Origin: Desulfitibacter alkalitolerans DSM 16504
GTDB lineage: Bacteria > Bacillota > DSM-16504 > Desulfitibacterales > Desulfitibacteraceae
Reading direction: 5' to 3'
Length of the DNA: 64,000 nt
Assembly (NCBI RefSeq): GCF_000620305.1
Contig: NZ_JHVU01000025.1
Span: forward strand, 40,001 to 104,000
Of the stretch, positions 50,735 through 61,055 are shown one piece after another. The stretch's first letter is position 1, and each line of letters begins with the position of its first letter. The notes under the pieces were generated by a model. The model saw only the letters and a list, made by a program, of their open reading frames with translations. It did no database searches and was not told where the DNA came from. The position numbers and the translations under genes were made by a program.

Positions 50735-52921
50735 GTGGCAGACAATTTTGGCTTGAAGATCGGGATTGAAGGCGAAAAGGAATTTAAGAACGCCATTCGT
50801 GAGATCAACCAAAGTTTTAAGGTACTGGGCAGCGAGATGAACCTGGTTGCATCTCAGTTTGATAAGCAAGATAAATCAGTTGAAGCTGTTACTGCAAGAA
50901 ACAAGGTGCTTAACAAAGAGATCGAATTGCAGAAAGAAAAAATTGCTACTTTGGAGAAAGCGCTTGCCAATGCCGCCTCATCTTTCGGAGAAACCGACAG
51001 ACGTACTCAGTCGTGGCAAATACAGCTTAATAATGCAAAAGCCGAACTGAACAAAATGGAGCGCGAGCTCGAACAGTCTGCTGAAAGTGCAGACGAGCTT
51101 GGGGACGAATTGAAGGAAAGTGGAGACAATGCCGAAAAATCCGGCTCGAAATTTGAGAAGCTGGGCAGCGTTCTTAAAGGTGTTGGCGCGGCTATGGGTG
51201 CTGCAGCAGCCGCAGCGGGCGCGGCTGCCATCAAGCTGGGAAAAGAGGTCGTGGAGCAGTTTGGTGAGCTTGAGCAGAACCTTGGCGGTTCTGAAGCTGT
51301 GTTTGGAGAATATGCTGCACGTATCCAAAAAACGGGAGAAGAAGCCTACAAGAATCTGGGCTTGTCCCAATCCGAGTACCTTGCCACCGCCAACAAAATG
51401 GGCGCACTGTTTCAGGGTGCTGGTGTCGATCAGCAAAAAAGTCTGGAACTTACCGAGAAGGCCATGCAGCGAGCGGCAGATATGGCTTCGGTTATGGGTA
51501 TTGACATGCAGACTGCTATGGAATCCATCGCTGGCGCAGCCAAGGGTAACTTCACCATGATGGATAATCTGGGTGTCGCCATGAACGCCACTACCATCGA
51601 AGCTTATGCTCTTGCAAAAGGGCTGGATTTTGCCTGGAATAGCGCAACCAATGCCGAAAAGGCCGAGATCGCCATGCAGATGTTTTTTGAAAAAACCGAA
51701 CAGTATGCTGGCAACTTCGCAAGAGAGTCTACCCAGACCATCAGCGGTTCCATTGGTCTTTTACAAGCCTCTCTAAGTTCGTTTATAGCAGGACTTGGCA
51801 ATGCGAACGCTGATATGACGAACCTAACCCAAAATCTTGTGGATGCCTTTCAGGCTGTAGTTAAAAATATTGTACCGGTTTTGGAGAATATCGTGGCAGC
51901 CCTGCCGGAGGCAACTGGTTCTATTATCTCAGCAGTCAAAGATCTGCTTCCCATGCTGTTGCAAACTGTAACTGAATTGTTCTCTCAGGTGCTTCAAACT
52001 CTCTTGAGCCTGCTGCCGGAGCTGATTCCAGCAGCAGTAGATGCGGTCATGACTATTGTAGGAGCACTCATTGATAACCTGCCTTTACTCATTGATGCAG
52101 CTGTGCAGCTAATCACAGCGTTGGTAATGGGGCTTGGAGAAGCATTACCGGAGCTAATTCCAGCATCGGTTCAAGCAGTAATCACCATTGTGCAAGGACT
52201 GCTGGATAACATGGACAAAATCCTTGAAGCTGCTTTTACATTGATTCAGGGACTGGCGCAGGGACTTTTAAACGCATTGCCAGAACTCATTGAAGCACTG
52301 CCGAGGATAATTACAGCAATCATTGACTTTGTGACGAACAATATGCCGAAGATCATAGAATTAGGAATTATGCTTATCGTACAGCTTGCTGCCGGGCTTG
52401 TGAAAGCCATTCCAGAACTAGTAAAGTCTTTACCTCAGATTGTTGCGGCTATTATAGAAGGCTTGGGCAAGGCGGTTGTTTCAGTGGTTGAGATTGGTAA
52501 GAACATTGTAAAAGGCATCTGGGAAGGTATTAAAAGCCTTGGTAGCTGGATTAAGGATAAGGTTTCCGGTTTCTTTTCCGGTATTGTTGATGGAGTAAAG
52601 AATTTTCTTGGAATCAGATCTCCGTCCACTGTTTTTGAAGGTATTGGCGGCAATATGGCACTGGGTATTGGTGAGGGATTTGACAAGGCTATGGCCAGAG
52701 TGGCAGACGATATGCAAAATGCAGTGCCGACAGATTTTAATATATCTCCTGATATTAATGTAAGTGGAAGAGGTGGATTTAGCGGTTTAGCTTCCGGGCC
52801 GCTTGTTGTGGTGCAGCAGATGATTGTTCGTGGTGAAGAAGACATACGTAGGATTTCACAGGAGTTATATAACCTGATGCAGACAGGTTCAAGGGCGCAG
52901 GGACGTTTTATAACAGCGTAA
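50735..52921 (+). CDS. Tape measure protein
   Basis: This 728-aa protein starts at GTG behind AAAGGAGG. The N-terminal coiled coil (about 60-140) is followed by an Ala-rich segment (GVGAAMGAAAAAAGAAAIKL) and a series of hydrophobic helices with repeats such as LLPELIPAAVDAVMTIVGAL and ALPELIPASVQAVITIVQGL. This is typical of siphovirus tape measures. It sets tail length and forms the DNA channel at ejection; the size predicts a tail of roughly 110 nm by the usual 1.5 A per residue rule. Confidence 0.92.
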   Translation: MADNFGLKIGIEGEKEFKNAIREINQSFKVLGSEMNLVASQFDKQDKSVEAVTARNKVLNKEIELQKEKIATLEKALANAASSFGETDRRTQSWQIQLNNAKAELNKMERELEQSAESADELGDELKESGDNAEKSGSKFEKLGSVLKGVGAAMGAAAAAAGAAAIKLGKEVVEQFGELEQNLGGSEAVFGEYAARIQKTGEEAYKNLGLSQSEYLATANKMGALFQGAGVDQQKSLELTEKAMQRAADMASVMGIDMQTAMESIAGAAKGNFTMMDNLGVAMNATTIEAYALAKGLDFAWNSATNAEKAEIAMQMFFEKTEQYAGNFARESTQTISGSIGLLQASLSSFIAGLGNANADMTNLTQNLVDAFQAVVKNIVPVLENIVAALPEATGSIISAVKDLLPMLLQTVTELFSQVLQTLLSLLPELIPAAVDAVMTIVGALIDNLPLLIDAAVQLITALVMGLGEALPELIPASVQAVITIVQGLLDNMDKILEAAFTLIQGLAQGLLNALPELIEALPRIITAIIDFVTNNMPKIIELGIMLIVQLAAGLVKAIPELVKSLPQIVAAIIEGLGKAVVSVVEIGKNIVKGIWEGIKSLGSWIKDKVSGFFSGIVDGVKNFLGIRSPSTVFEGIGGNMALGIGEGFDKAMARVADDMQNAVPTDFNISPDINVSGRGGFSGLASGPLVVVQQMIVRGEEDIRRISQELYNLMQTGSRAQGRFITA

Positions 52922-52934
52922 TGGAGGGAAGCAT

Positions 52935-53708
52935 ATGGGATTTATCTACAATGGAATATCGTCGCAAAGTATGAAAATACGAGCAAGACTTACCAAATGG
53001 CAGGTCTCCCCTGCCCTGCGCAATTCATTTGAAACTGTGCCGGGCAAAGCAGGTATTGCAGATTTTGGCTGCGACATATCAGAACGAAACATAATAATTA
53101 GCTGTAGTGTGCTTCCCCAGCGCAGTTTTACTGAGCTTGTATCGGTTCTTGATAATGTTGCTGAATGGTTAAATCCGGAAAACGGTCTTAAACAACTTGT
53201 TCTAGATGATTTGCCCGACCGATATTTCATGGCTCGCTTATCAGAAGCGGTTGACTGTGAGCGGATATTGCGGACAGCGGGCAGCTTTGAACTTCGGTTT
53301 GTTTGTCCCGACCCATATGCTTATGCGTTGGAAGATGAGATATTTGTTCTTTCTGAAACAGGTCTGCATGAATTGGAGAGGGTTAAAGGAAATGCGGATT
53401 CCAATCCGGTTTATCTCTTGAAGGGTTTGATATCAACGTCCTCATCAAGCTATATTTCGCTTATTACGAACGGAGAGGAATTGCGAATTGTTGGCTCATT
53501 ATCTGAAGGTGAGACACTTGTTATCGATTCTGGCATGGTAACGGCTAAAGCTATTGATGAAACAGGCCGAACCTTGAGAAATGGTCTTCCCAGCCTGCAG
53601 GATCTGAATTTTCCAATTCTCAGGAAAGGTGTTAATCATATTGAGATTGCCGCAGAAAACGCGACCTTTACTGAGTTAAAAATACAGGCAAAAAGCAGAT
53701 GGAGGTGA
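52935..53708 (+). CDS. Distal tail protein (Dit)
   Basis: This 257-aa protein begins MGFIYNGISSQSMKIRARLT, the usual Dit N-terminus, and contains FELRFVCPDPYAYALEDEI and a C-terminal galectin-like region. It forms the ring joining tail tube and baseplate. It starts behind GGAGGGAAG, 14 bases after the tape measure gene. Confidence 0.9.
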   Translation: MGFIYNGISSQSMKIRARLTKWQVSPALRNSFETVPGKAGIADFGCDISERNIIISCSVLPQRSFTELVSVLDNVAEWLNPENGLKQLVLDDLPDRYFMARLSEAVDCERILRTAGSFELRFVCPDPYAYALEDEIFVLSETGLHELERVKGNADSNPVYLLKGLISTSSSSYISLITNGEELRIVGSLSEGETLVIDSGMVTAKAIDETGRTLRNGLPSLQDLNFPILRKGVNHIEIAAENATFTELKIQAKSRWR

Positions 53709-53712
53709 TAAC

Positions 53713-56235
53713 ATGGCGATAAAATCAATTCTAACGAGCCAAGAGGATTTTACCGGTGAGTTTCCTGTAACATCAAGGACGTCTGCTTTATGGCGATTTA
53801 ATGAAAAAACACCAGACGAAAATCTTCAGCTTATGGATTCATCGGGACATGGCAGACATTTTACCATCTCCGGCTGGTCAGGTACATCAGCAAACCTTAT
53901 TGCTGGAAGATTCGGAAGATACTTTAGGCAAAATATTGTTAATCCGACTTCTGAAAAGACCCATCTTATAGCAGAAAATGATGGGAGTTTCTTTAGCAAT
54001 CTGGGCGAAAAGATTGTTGTAGGCGGTTGGATTAATCCTACCACCTATTCGGTCGGCCAGACATATATACCCATATTCAATACCCGCCAAGGACCTGGTC
54101 AGCCAATTCTTTATGTTTCACTTTATCAAGGAAGACTTAGGCTGATGTTGTATAACTCCTCCGGCACACTAATCTACGACCAGAGTGAAACAGCTACCAT
54201 TACCTTAAAAAACGGCGGCTGGTACTTTATCGCCTCCATCATTGAAGTAAGCAACAAAAAGGTACAGAACATCATATGCGATCGCAGCGACGGGGCAACC
54301 TGGGTGTCGCCTGTGCGTTCCTTTTCGGGAGAATTGAACCGGGAATGCATAGCAAACATTATTATGGGGATGCATGCAAATACCTACTACTATGCCGGAG
54401 GCTTTGATGACTGGTTTCTGGAAACGGACTCACAGCTTACAATTGATGATTTGCTGTTATATTTTAAGTCGTCTTTACATGCAAACGGTGGGGATGCGGC
54501 TTCGGATGTAGATGCTTTGGCAGAGCCTGGCACAGTCACCCTTAAAGCAACAGATGGCGAGTATCCTGCAAGTGGCGTACTTTATACAAGGGCGGTTCCA
54601 TGTGCTTTATCAGGCAGCGGTCGTGTAGCTGTCACAAGCGAATATACTGCAGGTGTTACGTCAGTGACTTTATTAGAGACCAGTACAAGCGATGATCTTG
54701 AAGAATGGTCTGCATGGCAGGCTGTGGGAACCAGCGGTGAACTTCAATCGCCAAATCGGCAATATATAAGGTTCCGTGTTACCCTTACCAGCAGCGATCC
54801 GTTGAAGACACCAAAACTTCTGGAAATACAGCTTCATGATATACCGAAAGCGCCCTATGAGAAACTAGGCTTTGCCCGTCCTGTGATTTTGGACAAAAAC
54901 GGAGCATGGGAAGCTGTTCTTGAAAATGCCTTTGATATCATTGTCACTGGTGAGGTGAACGGCGCGGATACGCTGGAATTCAAGCTTCCGTTCCATGATC
55001 CAAAAAGAAGCACACTGGAAAATGAAAAACAAGTGCAAATCGTAAATGACATTTACCGGATCCGAACCTTAACGGACAATAAAAGCGAAGATGGGCGTGT
55101 TATTACGCAAGTATATGCTGAAGCGGTATTTTACGATCTGTCTTTCAGTGCGGAAAAAGAACCTAGAGAATTCAATGCAGATACTGCAGATGTTCCGATG
55201 CAATATGCACTTTTGGGTACAGGTTGGACAGTAGGAAATGTTACTGTCACTACGAAACGGACATGGCAGTGTACAGAAAAAAATGCCTTATCCATCCTTC
55301 GCACCGTACAGAATATTTATGGCGGCGATCTGGTGTTTGACAGCGCCAACCGCCAGGTACACCTTTTGACTTTTAGTGCTACTGATAGCGGAGCGCTTTT
55401 TTCATATAGAAAGAATTTGAAAAGTATTCAGCGGGTAGTCGATACACGTGAATTAGTGACAAAGCTCTATGCTTATGGAAAGGACGGATTGACCTTCGCT
55501 TCAATTAATGGAGGTAAGGAATACGTGGAAGATTACACTTTTTCCAGTGAAGTGAGGGTGTCGACGCTTGATTGTTCGTCGTTTACAAATCCGTATCAGA
55601 TGCTGGAATATGCAAAAATGCGGCTTGCAGAATATTCGAAGCCTCGCGTTTCTTATGTACTGTCTGCAATGGATTTATCTGCGCTAACCGGTTATGAGCA
55701 CGAAGCATGGAAACTGGGTGATATTGTAACGGTAGACGATAAGGAACTAGGCCTTTTGGTAAAGACTCGTGTTGTGAGAAGGCAGTATAACTTGCAGGAG
55801 CCATGGAAAACAGTGATTGAGCTTTCAACTAAACTGCGGGAACTCGGCGATTCTTCAGCACAGTGGGACAAGGCAGCGGATGCGCTGTCCTCAGCAGAGT
55901 TGATAAACCGTCAGGAAATTAAAGATATGGTACCATTCAACCATCTGCGCAATTCCAGAGCGGATGATGGTTTTGCCTACTGGGTCAATTCCGGCTTTGA
56001 AGTGGATACTGAGAATGGTGTTTCGGGAACTGCTTCCTTCAAGGCTGTTGGTGTACCTGGTATGACAAAGAGTCTGTCACAGACGGTATACCCAGCAACA
56101 CGTAAAAGCTATACATTTTCAGCGCAGATTGCTTCCGAAAACCTTGAAAAGGGCGAAAACGGCCAAGTTGGTGTTGAGATAGTCATTGAATACGAGGACG
56201 GTACAACAGAAACAAGATTTATAGACCTGATTTGA
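53713..56235 (+). CDS. Tail-associated lysin/spike with LamG-like and prophage-tail domains
   Basis: This 840-aa protein has an N-terminal concanavalin/LamG-like domain (about 20-240: GWINPTTYSVGQTYIPIFNT, FDDWFLETDSQLTIDDLLLY). A prophage endopeptidase tail-type ring domain (about 390-720, KLYAYGKDGLTFASINGGKE) and a C-terminal carbohydrate-binding-like domain follow. It is the baseplate hub that carries receptor-binding modules. The LamG module suggests recognition of a surface glycan. Confidence 0.82.
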   Translation: MAIKSILTSQEDFTGEFPVTSRTSALWRFNEKTPDENLQLMDSSGHGRHFTISGWSGTSANLIAGRFGRYFRQNIVNPTSEKTHLIAENDGSFFSNLGEKIVVGGWINPTTYSVGQTYIPIFNTRQGPGQPILYVSLYQGRLRLMLYNSSGTLIYDQSETATITLKNGGWYFIASIIEVSNKKVQNIICDRSDGATWVSPVRSFSGELNRECIANIIMGMHANTYYYAGGFDDWFLETDSQLTIDDLLLYFKSSLHANGGDAASDVDALAEPGTVTLKATDGEYPASGVLYTRAVPCALSGSGRVAVTSEYTAGVTSVTLLETSTSDDLEEWSAWQAVGTSGELQSPNRQYIRFRVTLTSSDPLKTPKLLEIQLHDIPKAPYEKLGFARPVILDKNGAWEAVLENAFDIIVTGEVNGADTLEFKLPFHDPKRSTLENEKQVQIVNDIYRIRTLTDNKSEDGRVITQVYAEAVFYDLSFSAEKEPREFNADTADVPMQYALLGTGWTVGNVTVTTKRTWQCTEKNALSILRTVQNIYGGDLVFDSANRQVHLLTFSATDSGALFSYRKNLKSIQRVVDTRELVTKLYAYGKDGLTFASINGGKEYVEDYTFSSEVRVSTLDCSSFTNPYQMLEYAKMRLAEYSKPRVSYVLSAMDLSALTGYEHEAWKLGDIVTVDDKELGLLVKTRVVRRQYNLQEPWKTVIELSTKLRELGDSSAQWDKAADALSSAELINRQEIKDMVPFNHLRNSRADDGFAYWVNSGFEVDTENGVSGTASFKAVGVPGMTKSLSQTVYPATRKSYTFSAQIASENLEKGENGQVGVEIVIEYEDGTTETRFIDLI

Positions 56236-56245
56236 GGGTGATGAT

Positions 56246-56440
56246 ATGGCATATTTCAATCAGATTGCACACAGTATTTCTCCCAAAAGTATCAGCAGAG
56301 TCAAATCTATCACCATCAGGCTGTGCGTCACTGACTGCACCGGCACAGTGTACTTTACAGACTTATTGCTTCAGGGCGGTTCGGTTTCCACTGGATGGAT
56401 CGGGCATGTATGCGAAATTCAGTGGACATTAGACGGGTAG
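56246..56440 (+). CDS. Small baseplate protein with DCTG motif
   Basis: This 64-aa protein starts with ATG 56246 behind GAGGGTG. The motif TDCTGTVYFTDLLLQGG matches SDCTGIIYFTDLQLQDG in the next gene, so the two share a short strand module, perhaps by duplication. A minor baseplate role is inferred from position. Confidence 0.6.
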   Translation: MAYFNQIAHSISPKSISRVKSITIRLCVTDCTGTVYFTDLLLQGGSVSTGWIGHVCEIQWTLDG

Positions 56441-56449
56441 GTGAAATGG

Positions 56450-57025
56450 ATGCAGTTTTCAAGATTTACAGAAACCATACAACTAAAAAGCAATAAACAT
56501 GTGGTGGGCGTTACTGTGATACTCAAGATTTCCGACTGTACCGGAATAATCTATTTCACCGACCTGCAGCTTCAGGATGGAGATCAGTTGACAGGCTATA
56601 CCGTCCACACGAGCAAAATGCTAACGAAAATGCAGGAAAACGGGCAGCCAGTTCCGCCCCGGCATTATAACGGTGTGGTGCGAACAGCGGAGACTGTAAT
56701 TTTATTCAACCTGGGTAAAACTTCTGCTGGTCTTGACTGCTATATCTATCCTATACAGGATATGGCCACAGGGAGTATTGAACTATCCCAAGGTGTGGGT
56801 GCGCATAAAGTAAAGTTTCTTGACCCGGTTAATGCAGGCGATGAGCTGGCGCTCAAGGCTTCCACCCGCCAATGCCTTAAAAACGGAAGTCCCACTCGTA
56901 AGGATGGGTTTTATCAATACTCTGCGGCATGGGATAGCAAACATATGGTGAAGCTGGAAGAGAGAAAATCGGCGCGGGTGCTCTTTGAATTTCAGGAGAT
57001 GCAGGAAGGCGGTGACCGGTTGTGA
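56450..57025 (+). CDS. Baseplate protein with DCTG motif
   Basis: ATG 56450 is preceded by AGGTG; an in-frame GTG at 56441 is the alternative. The 191-aa product carries the SDCTGIIYFTDLQLQDG module near residues 28-44, then a second strand-rich domain (GLDCYIYPIQDMATGSIELS). It overlaps the GH18-type gene by four bases. It is likely a minor structural protein; no enzymatic motif is visible. Confidence 0.65.
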   Translation: MQFSRFTETIQLKSNKHVVGVTVILKISDCTGIIYFTDLQLQDGDQLTGYTVHTSKMLTKMQENGQPVPPRHYNGVVRTAETVILFNLGKTSAGLDCYIYPIQDMATGSIELSQGVGAHKVKFLDPVNAGDELALKASTRQCLKNGSPTRKDGFYQYSAAWDSKHMVKLEERKSARVLFEFQEMQEGGDRL

Positions 57026-59490
57026 GGGATTTCTTAAAAGGTAAGCGGTGCATGGTGTGGAGTTTTATGGGAAATGCCCGAATGTATGAAGCACTTAGAG
57101 ACTACGGCGACCGCTTTGATACGGTAGGCATTTTTACTTTTGAGGTTGACGCAACAGGCACAATCACTGAAACCGGTACCAGCATCAGCAGCATGCTTCC
57201 GTATATTCAGAAATGGCCGCACATTAAGTGGCTGCTCACTATTATGAATCATGGAATAGCCAATATTTTTACTGCACTTCGCAACAACGAAAACGGTGCA
57301 AAGGATAAGTTTCTTACTGAAATCATCCGAATCATGAACAAGTATCCATGGTGCGCTGGGGTAGATATTGACCTGGAGCGCGGCGGCGGTTATGAAAACA
57401 AGGATGCGGCGAATGCACTATTTAGGGATATATACAATACAGTTAAGTCTTATGATGCAACAAAGCTTGTCAACATCTGCCTGCCGGGTATGACCGGCGT
57501 TCAAGGCTCGGTGGGCGGTGAAAACTGGTGTGTTTATGCCGATCTTAACGACTATTGCGATACCGCCGCCATCATGAGCTATGGCATGGCATGGGCGGGC
57601 TCTGCTCCCGGCCCAGTATCTCCTCGTGACTGGCTTGAGGGCATATATGATTATGCTGTTTCCGTTATGTCACCCGATAAGATATTCATGGGTTTGCCTG
57701 CTTATGGCTGGAACTGGAGGATTCATGATACACCTGAAAACCTTGGAATAACCTATCGAGGAGTGTCTAATACCTACTATGCGGCAAAATACTGGATGAC
57801 TGGAGTTTACAATTTCACAGGCGATGCACCGCCCCAGCCGTTTATTCCAATTGTGGCTTACTGGGATGACTATAACAAAGTACCTTGGGCTCTTCCTCAT
57901 GTATATGATTATATGGAAGGATGGGATGCTGTATCCTGGGAATATCCGCTGCTAAAAGGGGTTTATAACAGGCGAAGATATTTGACAAGCTATGGCAAGG
58001 AGCAGAAAGCGGAGTTCGGAACCATTTATATTGACAGGAACGGAGTTCCGGATGAATACGAAGGAAATGTCATTATTACTGATGAGATGGCCTCACTTGG
58101 AGATGACCAGGCGTCAGCAGAGTACCGTTTTGAGATAAGAGAAGCGGGATATTACGATATTGCAGTACAGCTTTGCTTTCCTTACTGGGACAAAAATGCG
58201 ATTATCGTTTCCCTTGATGGTGAATCAAAGACTTTCAGCGAGAACCGTTTATGGTGGCCATACTGGAGAAGAGTTTGCTGGTTGACACTTGCAAAAGGTG
58301 TATTTCTCCAAGAGGGAACGCATGCTGTCAGCATAAGCGGTGGTGTGCCGGGAGTCCAGTTTTACGGTTTTAGGGTTTGCAGTGGATTTTCGGAGTATCC
58401 CTTTGCCGGTGAAGCCAGCTTTATGCTCTCTCCTCGTCGGTTCAAGGATGTAAATGGTGTGATGGTTGAGCCGGATCGAGGTTTTAAACTGACCTTTGAA
58501 ATGTTGCGAAGAAAACCCGACTCGGCGCTTATTTGGTATGAGGATTTTCGGGACAGGAACATCCTGCCTGAAAATTATTGGACTGTGCTGGATGGCGAAT
58601 GGGATGTTTGGCAAGATCCAGACAGCACAGAAAGCCGCCCATATTCCCAGCTCGAGGGATATGGCAAACTTGCATGGAAATACGACGGGTTTTCCGACAT
58701 CCATATCCGGGCAAGGCTGGCTTTCCCTCAAAATAGCAGTGGACGGGCTGGGGTGTTCCTTGGGGATATTTTCTGCTGCTTAAACTATGACACGCAAAGA
58801 GTCGAGCTTTATCAAGGTAATTCCTTGCTTGGTAGCTATTCCACCAGTTTCTCAAAAACTGTAGATGCCGATCTTCGTGCTAATCCGAATATGTATACTA
58901 TAGAGATGCGAAAACGCGGCAATAAGGTAAGAGTATATTCTGGTGCAGCTTCAACCCTGCGTTTCACAGTGAATGTAAACGGTGGTAGTGGTTATGCAGG
59001 GTACAGCTCGGACAACCGGACGGTATGCGAGCTGCTGAGACTGGGCGATGCGTGGGTATATGAACCATACGAGCGTTTTGATGTGGAACTCCCGGATGGA
59101 ACTATAACCAGCTTTGGCAGGCTTGCTCGCACTGGTGTCACGTGGGATGATGAATTTCAGGTGTTTTCAGTAAATAACGATGTGGAGGAATCGATAACTC
59201 GCAGTGAGGACATTTCGATGGACTATGACTTCTTCCACTCACAACTTTTGGCTCTTTCTTGCGGTAATGACTATGAAGTAAAGATTATACCGAAAGACAT
59301 CAATATCTGGATATCCCGTCTCTTCCTCGGAGATGCAGATGGTTTTTCTATTCTGTATTATCAGGATGCAGACAGCCTTGTTTACTGGGCAAACGAAGCG
59401 GCTTATCGATGGAAACTGCGAGGTATAGCTATCTGGTCTCTTGGGCAGGAGGATATGCGGCTGTGGGAGGCGCTTCCGAAGCAAATATAG
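57022..59490 (+). CDS. GH18-type glycoside hydrolase of the phage baseplate
   Basis: This 822-aa protein starts at GTG overlapping the previous stop. The TIM-barrel part (1-320) has the GH18 catalytic signature GVDIDLE near 113-119 (acid/base Glu) and downstream IMSYGMAWAG. Beta-sandwich domains follow (about 330-480, 490-660) and a further domain at the C-terminus. GH18 enzymes cut beta-1,4-linked N-acetylglucosamine polymers; here the enzyme may process peptidoglycan or a surface polymer at infection. The Glu is intact. Confidence 0.82.
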   Translation: MRDFLKGKRCMVWSFMGNARMYEALRDYGDRFDTVGIFTFEVDATGTITETGTSISSMLPYIQKWPHIKWLLTIMNHGIANIFTALRNNENGAKDKFLTEIIRIMNKYPWCAGVDIDLERGGGYENKDAANALFRDIYNTVKSYDATKLVNICLPGMTGVQGSVGGENWCVYADLNDYCDTAAIMSYGMAWAGSAPGPVSPRDWLEGIYDYAVSVMSPDKIFMGLPAYGWNWRIHDTPENLGITYRGVSNTYYAAKYWMTGVYNFTGDAPPQPFIPIVAYWDDYNKVPWALPHVYDYMEGWDAVSWEYPLLKGVYNRRRYLTSYGKEQKAEFGTIYIDRNGVPDEYEGNVIITDEMASLGDDQASAEYRFEIREAGYYDIAVQLCFPYWDKNAIIVSLDGESKTFSENRLWWPYWRRVCWLTLAKGVFLQEGTHAVSISGGVPGVQFYGFRVCSGFSEYPFAGEASFMLSPRRFKDVNGVMVEPDRGFKLTFEMLRRKPDSALIWYEDFRDRNILPENYWTVLDGEWDVWQDPDSTESRPYSQLEGYGKLAWKYDGFSDIHIRARLAFPQNSSGRAGVFLGDIFCCLNYDTQRVELYQGNSLLGSYSTSFSKTVDADLRANPNMYTIEMRKRGNKVRVYSGAASTLRFTVNVNGGSGYAGYSSDNRTVCELLRLGDAWVYEPYERFDVELPDGTITSFGRLARTGVTWDDEFQVFSVNNDVEESITRSEDISMDYDFFHSQLLALSCGNDYEVKIIPKDINIWISRLFLGDADGFSILYYQDADSLVYWANEAAYRWKLRGIAIWSLGQEDMRLWEALPKQI

Positions 59491-59510
59491 TTTAGAAGTT
59501 TTATTTATTC

Positions 59511-59541
59511 AGCGCTTTGCTTTAAGGCAGGGCGCTTTTTT
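59511..59541 (+). terminator. Terminator after the tail module
   Basis: AGCGCTTTGC / GGCAGGGCGCT stem with a T-run, between the GH18-type gene and the holin. Confidence 0.65.
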
Positions 59542-59577
59542 ATATGCAAAACTCAAGTTGAACGGAGGTTTAAGACA

Positions 59578-59997
59578 ATGAAAACAGTATGGAACTGGGT
59601 ACAGGCGGTTTTTACTGCTATTGGCGGATTTCTTGGCTGGTTTCTTGGAGGGCTGGATGGATTTTTATATGCACTCATCGCTTTTGTAGCCATTGACTAT
59701 GTGACCGGAGTGATGTGTGCCGTTGTAGACAGAAAGCTTTCGAGTGAAGTCGGGGCCAAGGGCATCTTTAAGAAAGTGCTTATTTTTGTACTTGTAGGAG
59801 TAGGACACATCATCGACAGCCAGGTGCTCGGCAATGGCGGGGCAATCCGGACAGCGGTGATTTTCTTTTACCTGAGTAACGAGGGAATTTCAATTCTTGA
59901 GAATGCAGCACATATAGGACTGCCCATTCCTGAAAAGCTGAAGAACGCATTGGAACAACTGCATGATCGCTCAAATGAGGAGGATGAAAAGAAATGA
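59578..59997 (+). CDS. Phage holin (toxin secretion/phage lysis family)
   Basis: This 139-aa membrane protein has an N-terminal segment ([20 protein letters not shown]), a second ([20 protein letters not shown]) and a third ([15 protein letters not shown]), followed by a charged tail. This is the pfam05105-type holin that permeabilises the membrane at lysis. It starts behind GGAGG and overlaps the amidase by four bases. Confidence 0.9.
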   Translation: MKTVWNWVQAVFTAIGGFLGWFLGGLDGFLYALIAFVAIDYVTGVMCAVVDRKLSSEVGAKGIFKKVLIFVLVGVGHIIDSQVLGNGGAIRTAVIFFYLSNEGISILENAAHIGLPIPEKLKNALEQLHDRSNEEDEKK

Positions 59998-60998
59998 AGC
60001 TTTTTACTAAATACATGACGCGAAACGATTGCTATACAGCAGGCCGCAAAATCACGCCTAAAGGAATCATGGTACATTCGACGGCTGTGCCGGGTGTAAT
60101 GGCGGCTGAGTGGTTTTCCCGTTGGAACAAATCTTACAAGGCCGGCGAAATAAATAGGCAGGTATGTGTTCACGCTTTTGTAGACGATAAAGAGATTTGG
60201 CAATACCTGCCTTGGGATCATCGCGGGTGGCATGCGGGAGGAGCAGCCAACAATACCCATATTGGCTTTGAAATCTGTGAGCCTGCTGGGTTTTCGTATA
60301 AATCCGGGTCGGTAATGGTGGGTTATGATGCAGCAAAGCAGGAAGATTATTTCCGTAAAGCGTGGCAGAATGCTGTTGAACTCTGCGTTATGCTCTGCAA
60401 GAAGTACGGTCTTAATGAGAATGACATCATCTGCCACTCCGAAGGATATAAGCTCGGTATTGCCAGCAACCATGCTGATGTGATGCACTGGTTTCCCAAG
60501 CATGGGGAGAATATGGACACTTTCCGTAAAGCAGTAAAAAAAGCGCTGGAGAACAGTACAGATATCAATACTGATATTGGAATTGGAGATATGGTGGAGT
60601 TTAAGGTCAGTGTAAAGAATTACTACCCCGGCAGTGTGGAAGTTCCAACGTGGGTCAAAAATGACTATTACCACAGGGTCACACAGACTTTATACAAAGG
60701 CAAGCCGGTCATAAAAGGCGGCAAAGAATGTGTATTGCTTGGCAAAAAGGTTAAGAAATCCGGCGGTCAAGAGATTGCAGGCATAAACACTTGGGTAGCA
60801 AAAGAAAACCTTGTAATTGTAAACAGCATTCCTGATAACAAGGGCAATAGAACCTATACAGTGCAAAAAGGCGACACCTTATGGAGAATAGCAGAAAAAG
60901 AACTCGGTAGAGGAACAAGATATCCGGAGATTAAGAAACTCAATGGCCTGACTTCAGATACTATTTACCCCGGACAAGTTCTCAAATTGCCGGAATAA
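59994..60998 (+). CDS. N-acetylmuramoyl-L-alanine amidase endolysin with LysM
   Basis: This 334-aa endolysin has an Amidase_2 domain with zinc-binding histidines in GIMVHST (His28), GWHAGG (about 80) and VMHWFPKHG (about 160). The C-terminal LysM domain ([17 protein letters not shown], about 286-334) binds peptidoglycan. It cuts the amide bond between MurNAc and L-Ala at lysis, released by the holin upstream. Confidence 0.92.
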   Translation: MKLFTKYMTRNDCYTAGRKITPKGIMVHSTAVPGVMAAEWFSRWNKSYKAGEINRQVCVHAFVDDKEIWQYLPWDHRGWHAGGAANNTHIGFEICEPAGFSYKSGSVMVGYDAAKQEDYFRKAWQNAVELCVMLCKKYGLNENDIICHSEGYKLGIASNHADVMHWFPKHGENMDTFRKAVKKALENSTDINTDIGIGDMVEFKVSVKNYYPGSVEVPTWVKNDYYHRVTQTLYKGKPVIKGGKECVLLGKKVKKSGGQEIAGINTWVAKENLVIVNSIPDNKGNRTYTVQKGDTLWRIAEKELGRGTRYPEIKKLNGLTSDTIYPGQVLKLPE

Positions 60999-61002
60999 CG
61001 AT

Positions 61003-61037
61003 AAAGGACAGCCAGTCGAGGCTGTCCTAAGTTTTTA
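61003..61037 (+). terminator. Terminator after the lysis genes
   Basis: GGACAGCC (61006-61013) / GGCTGTCC (61020-61027), followed by TAAGTTTTTA. Confidence 0.7.
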
Positions 61038-61055
61038 TAGGAGGTGCTTTCTTGA

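Noticed and set aside
59868..60674. A 268-codon minus-strand frame
   Set aside because: It is antisense to the holin and amidase, both with clear family signatures.
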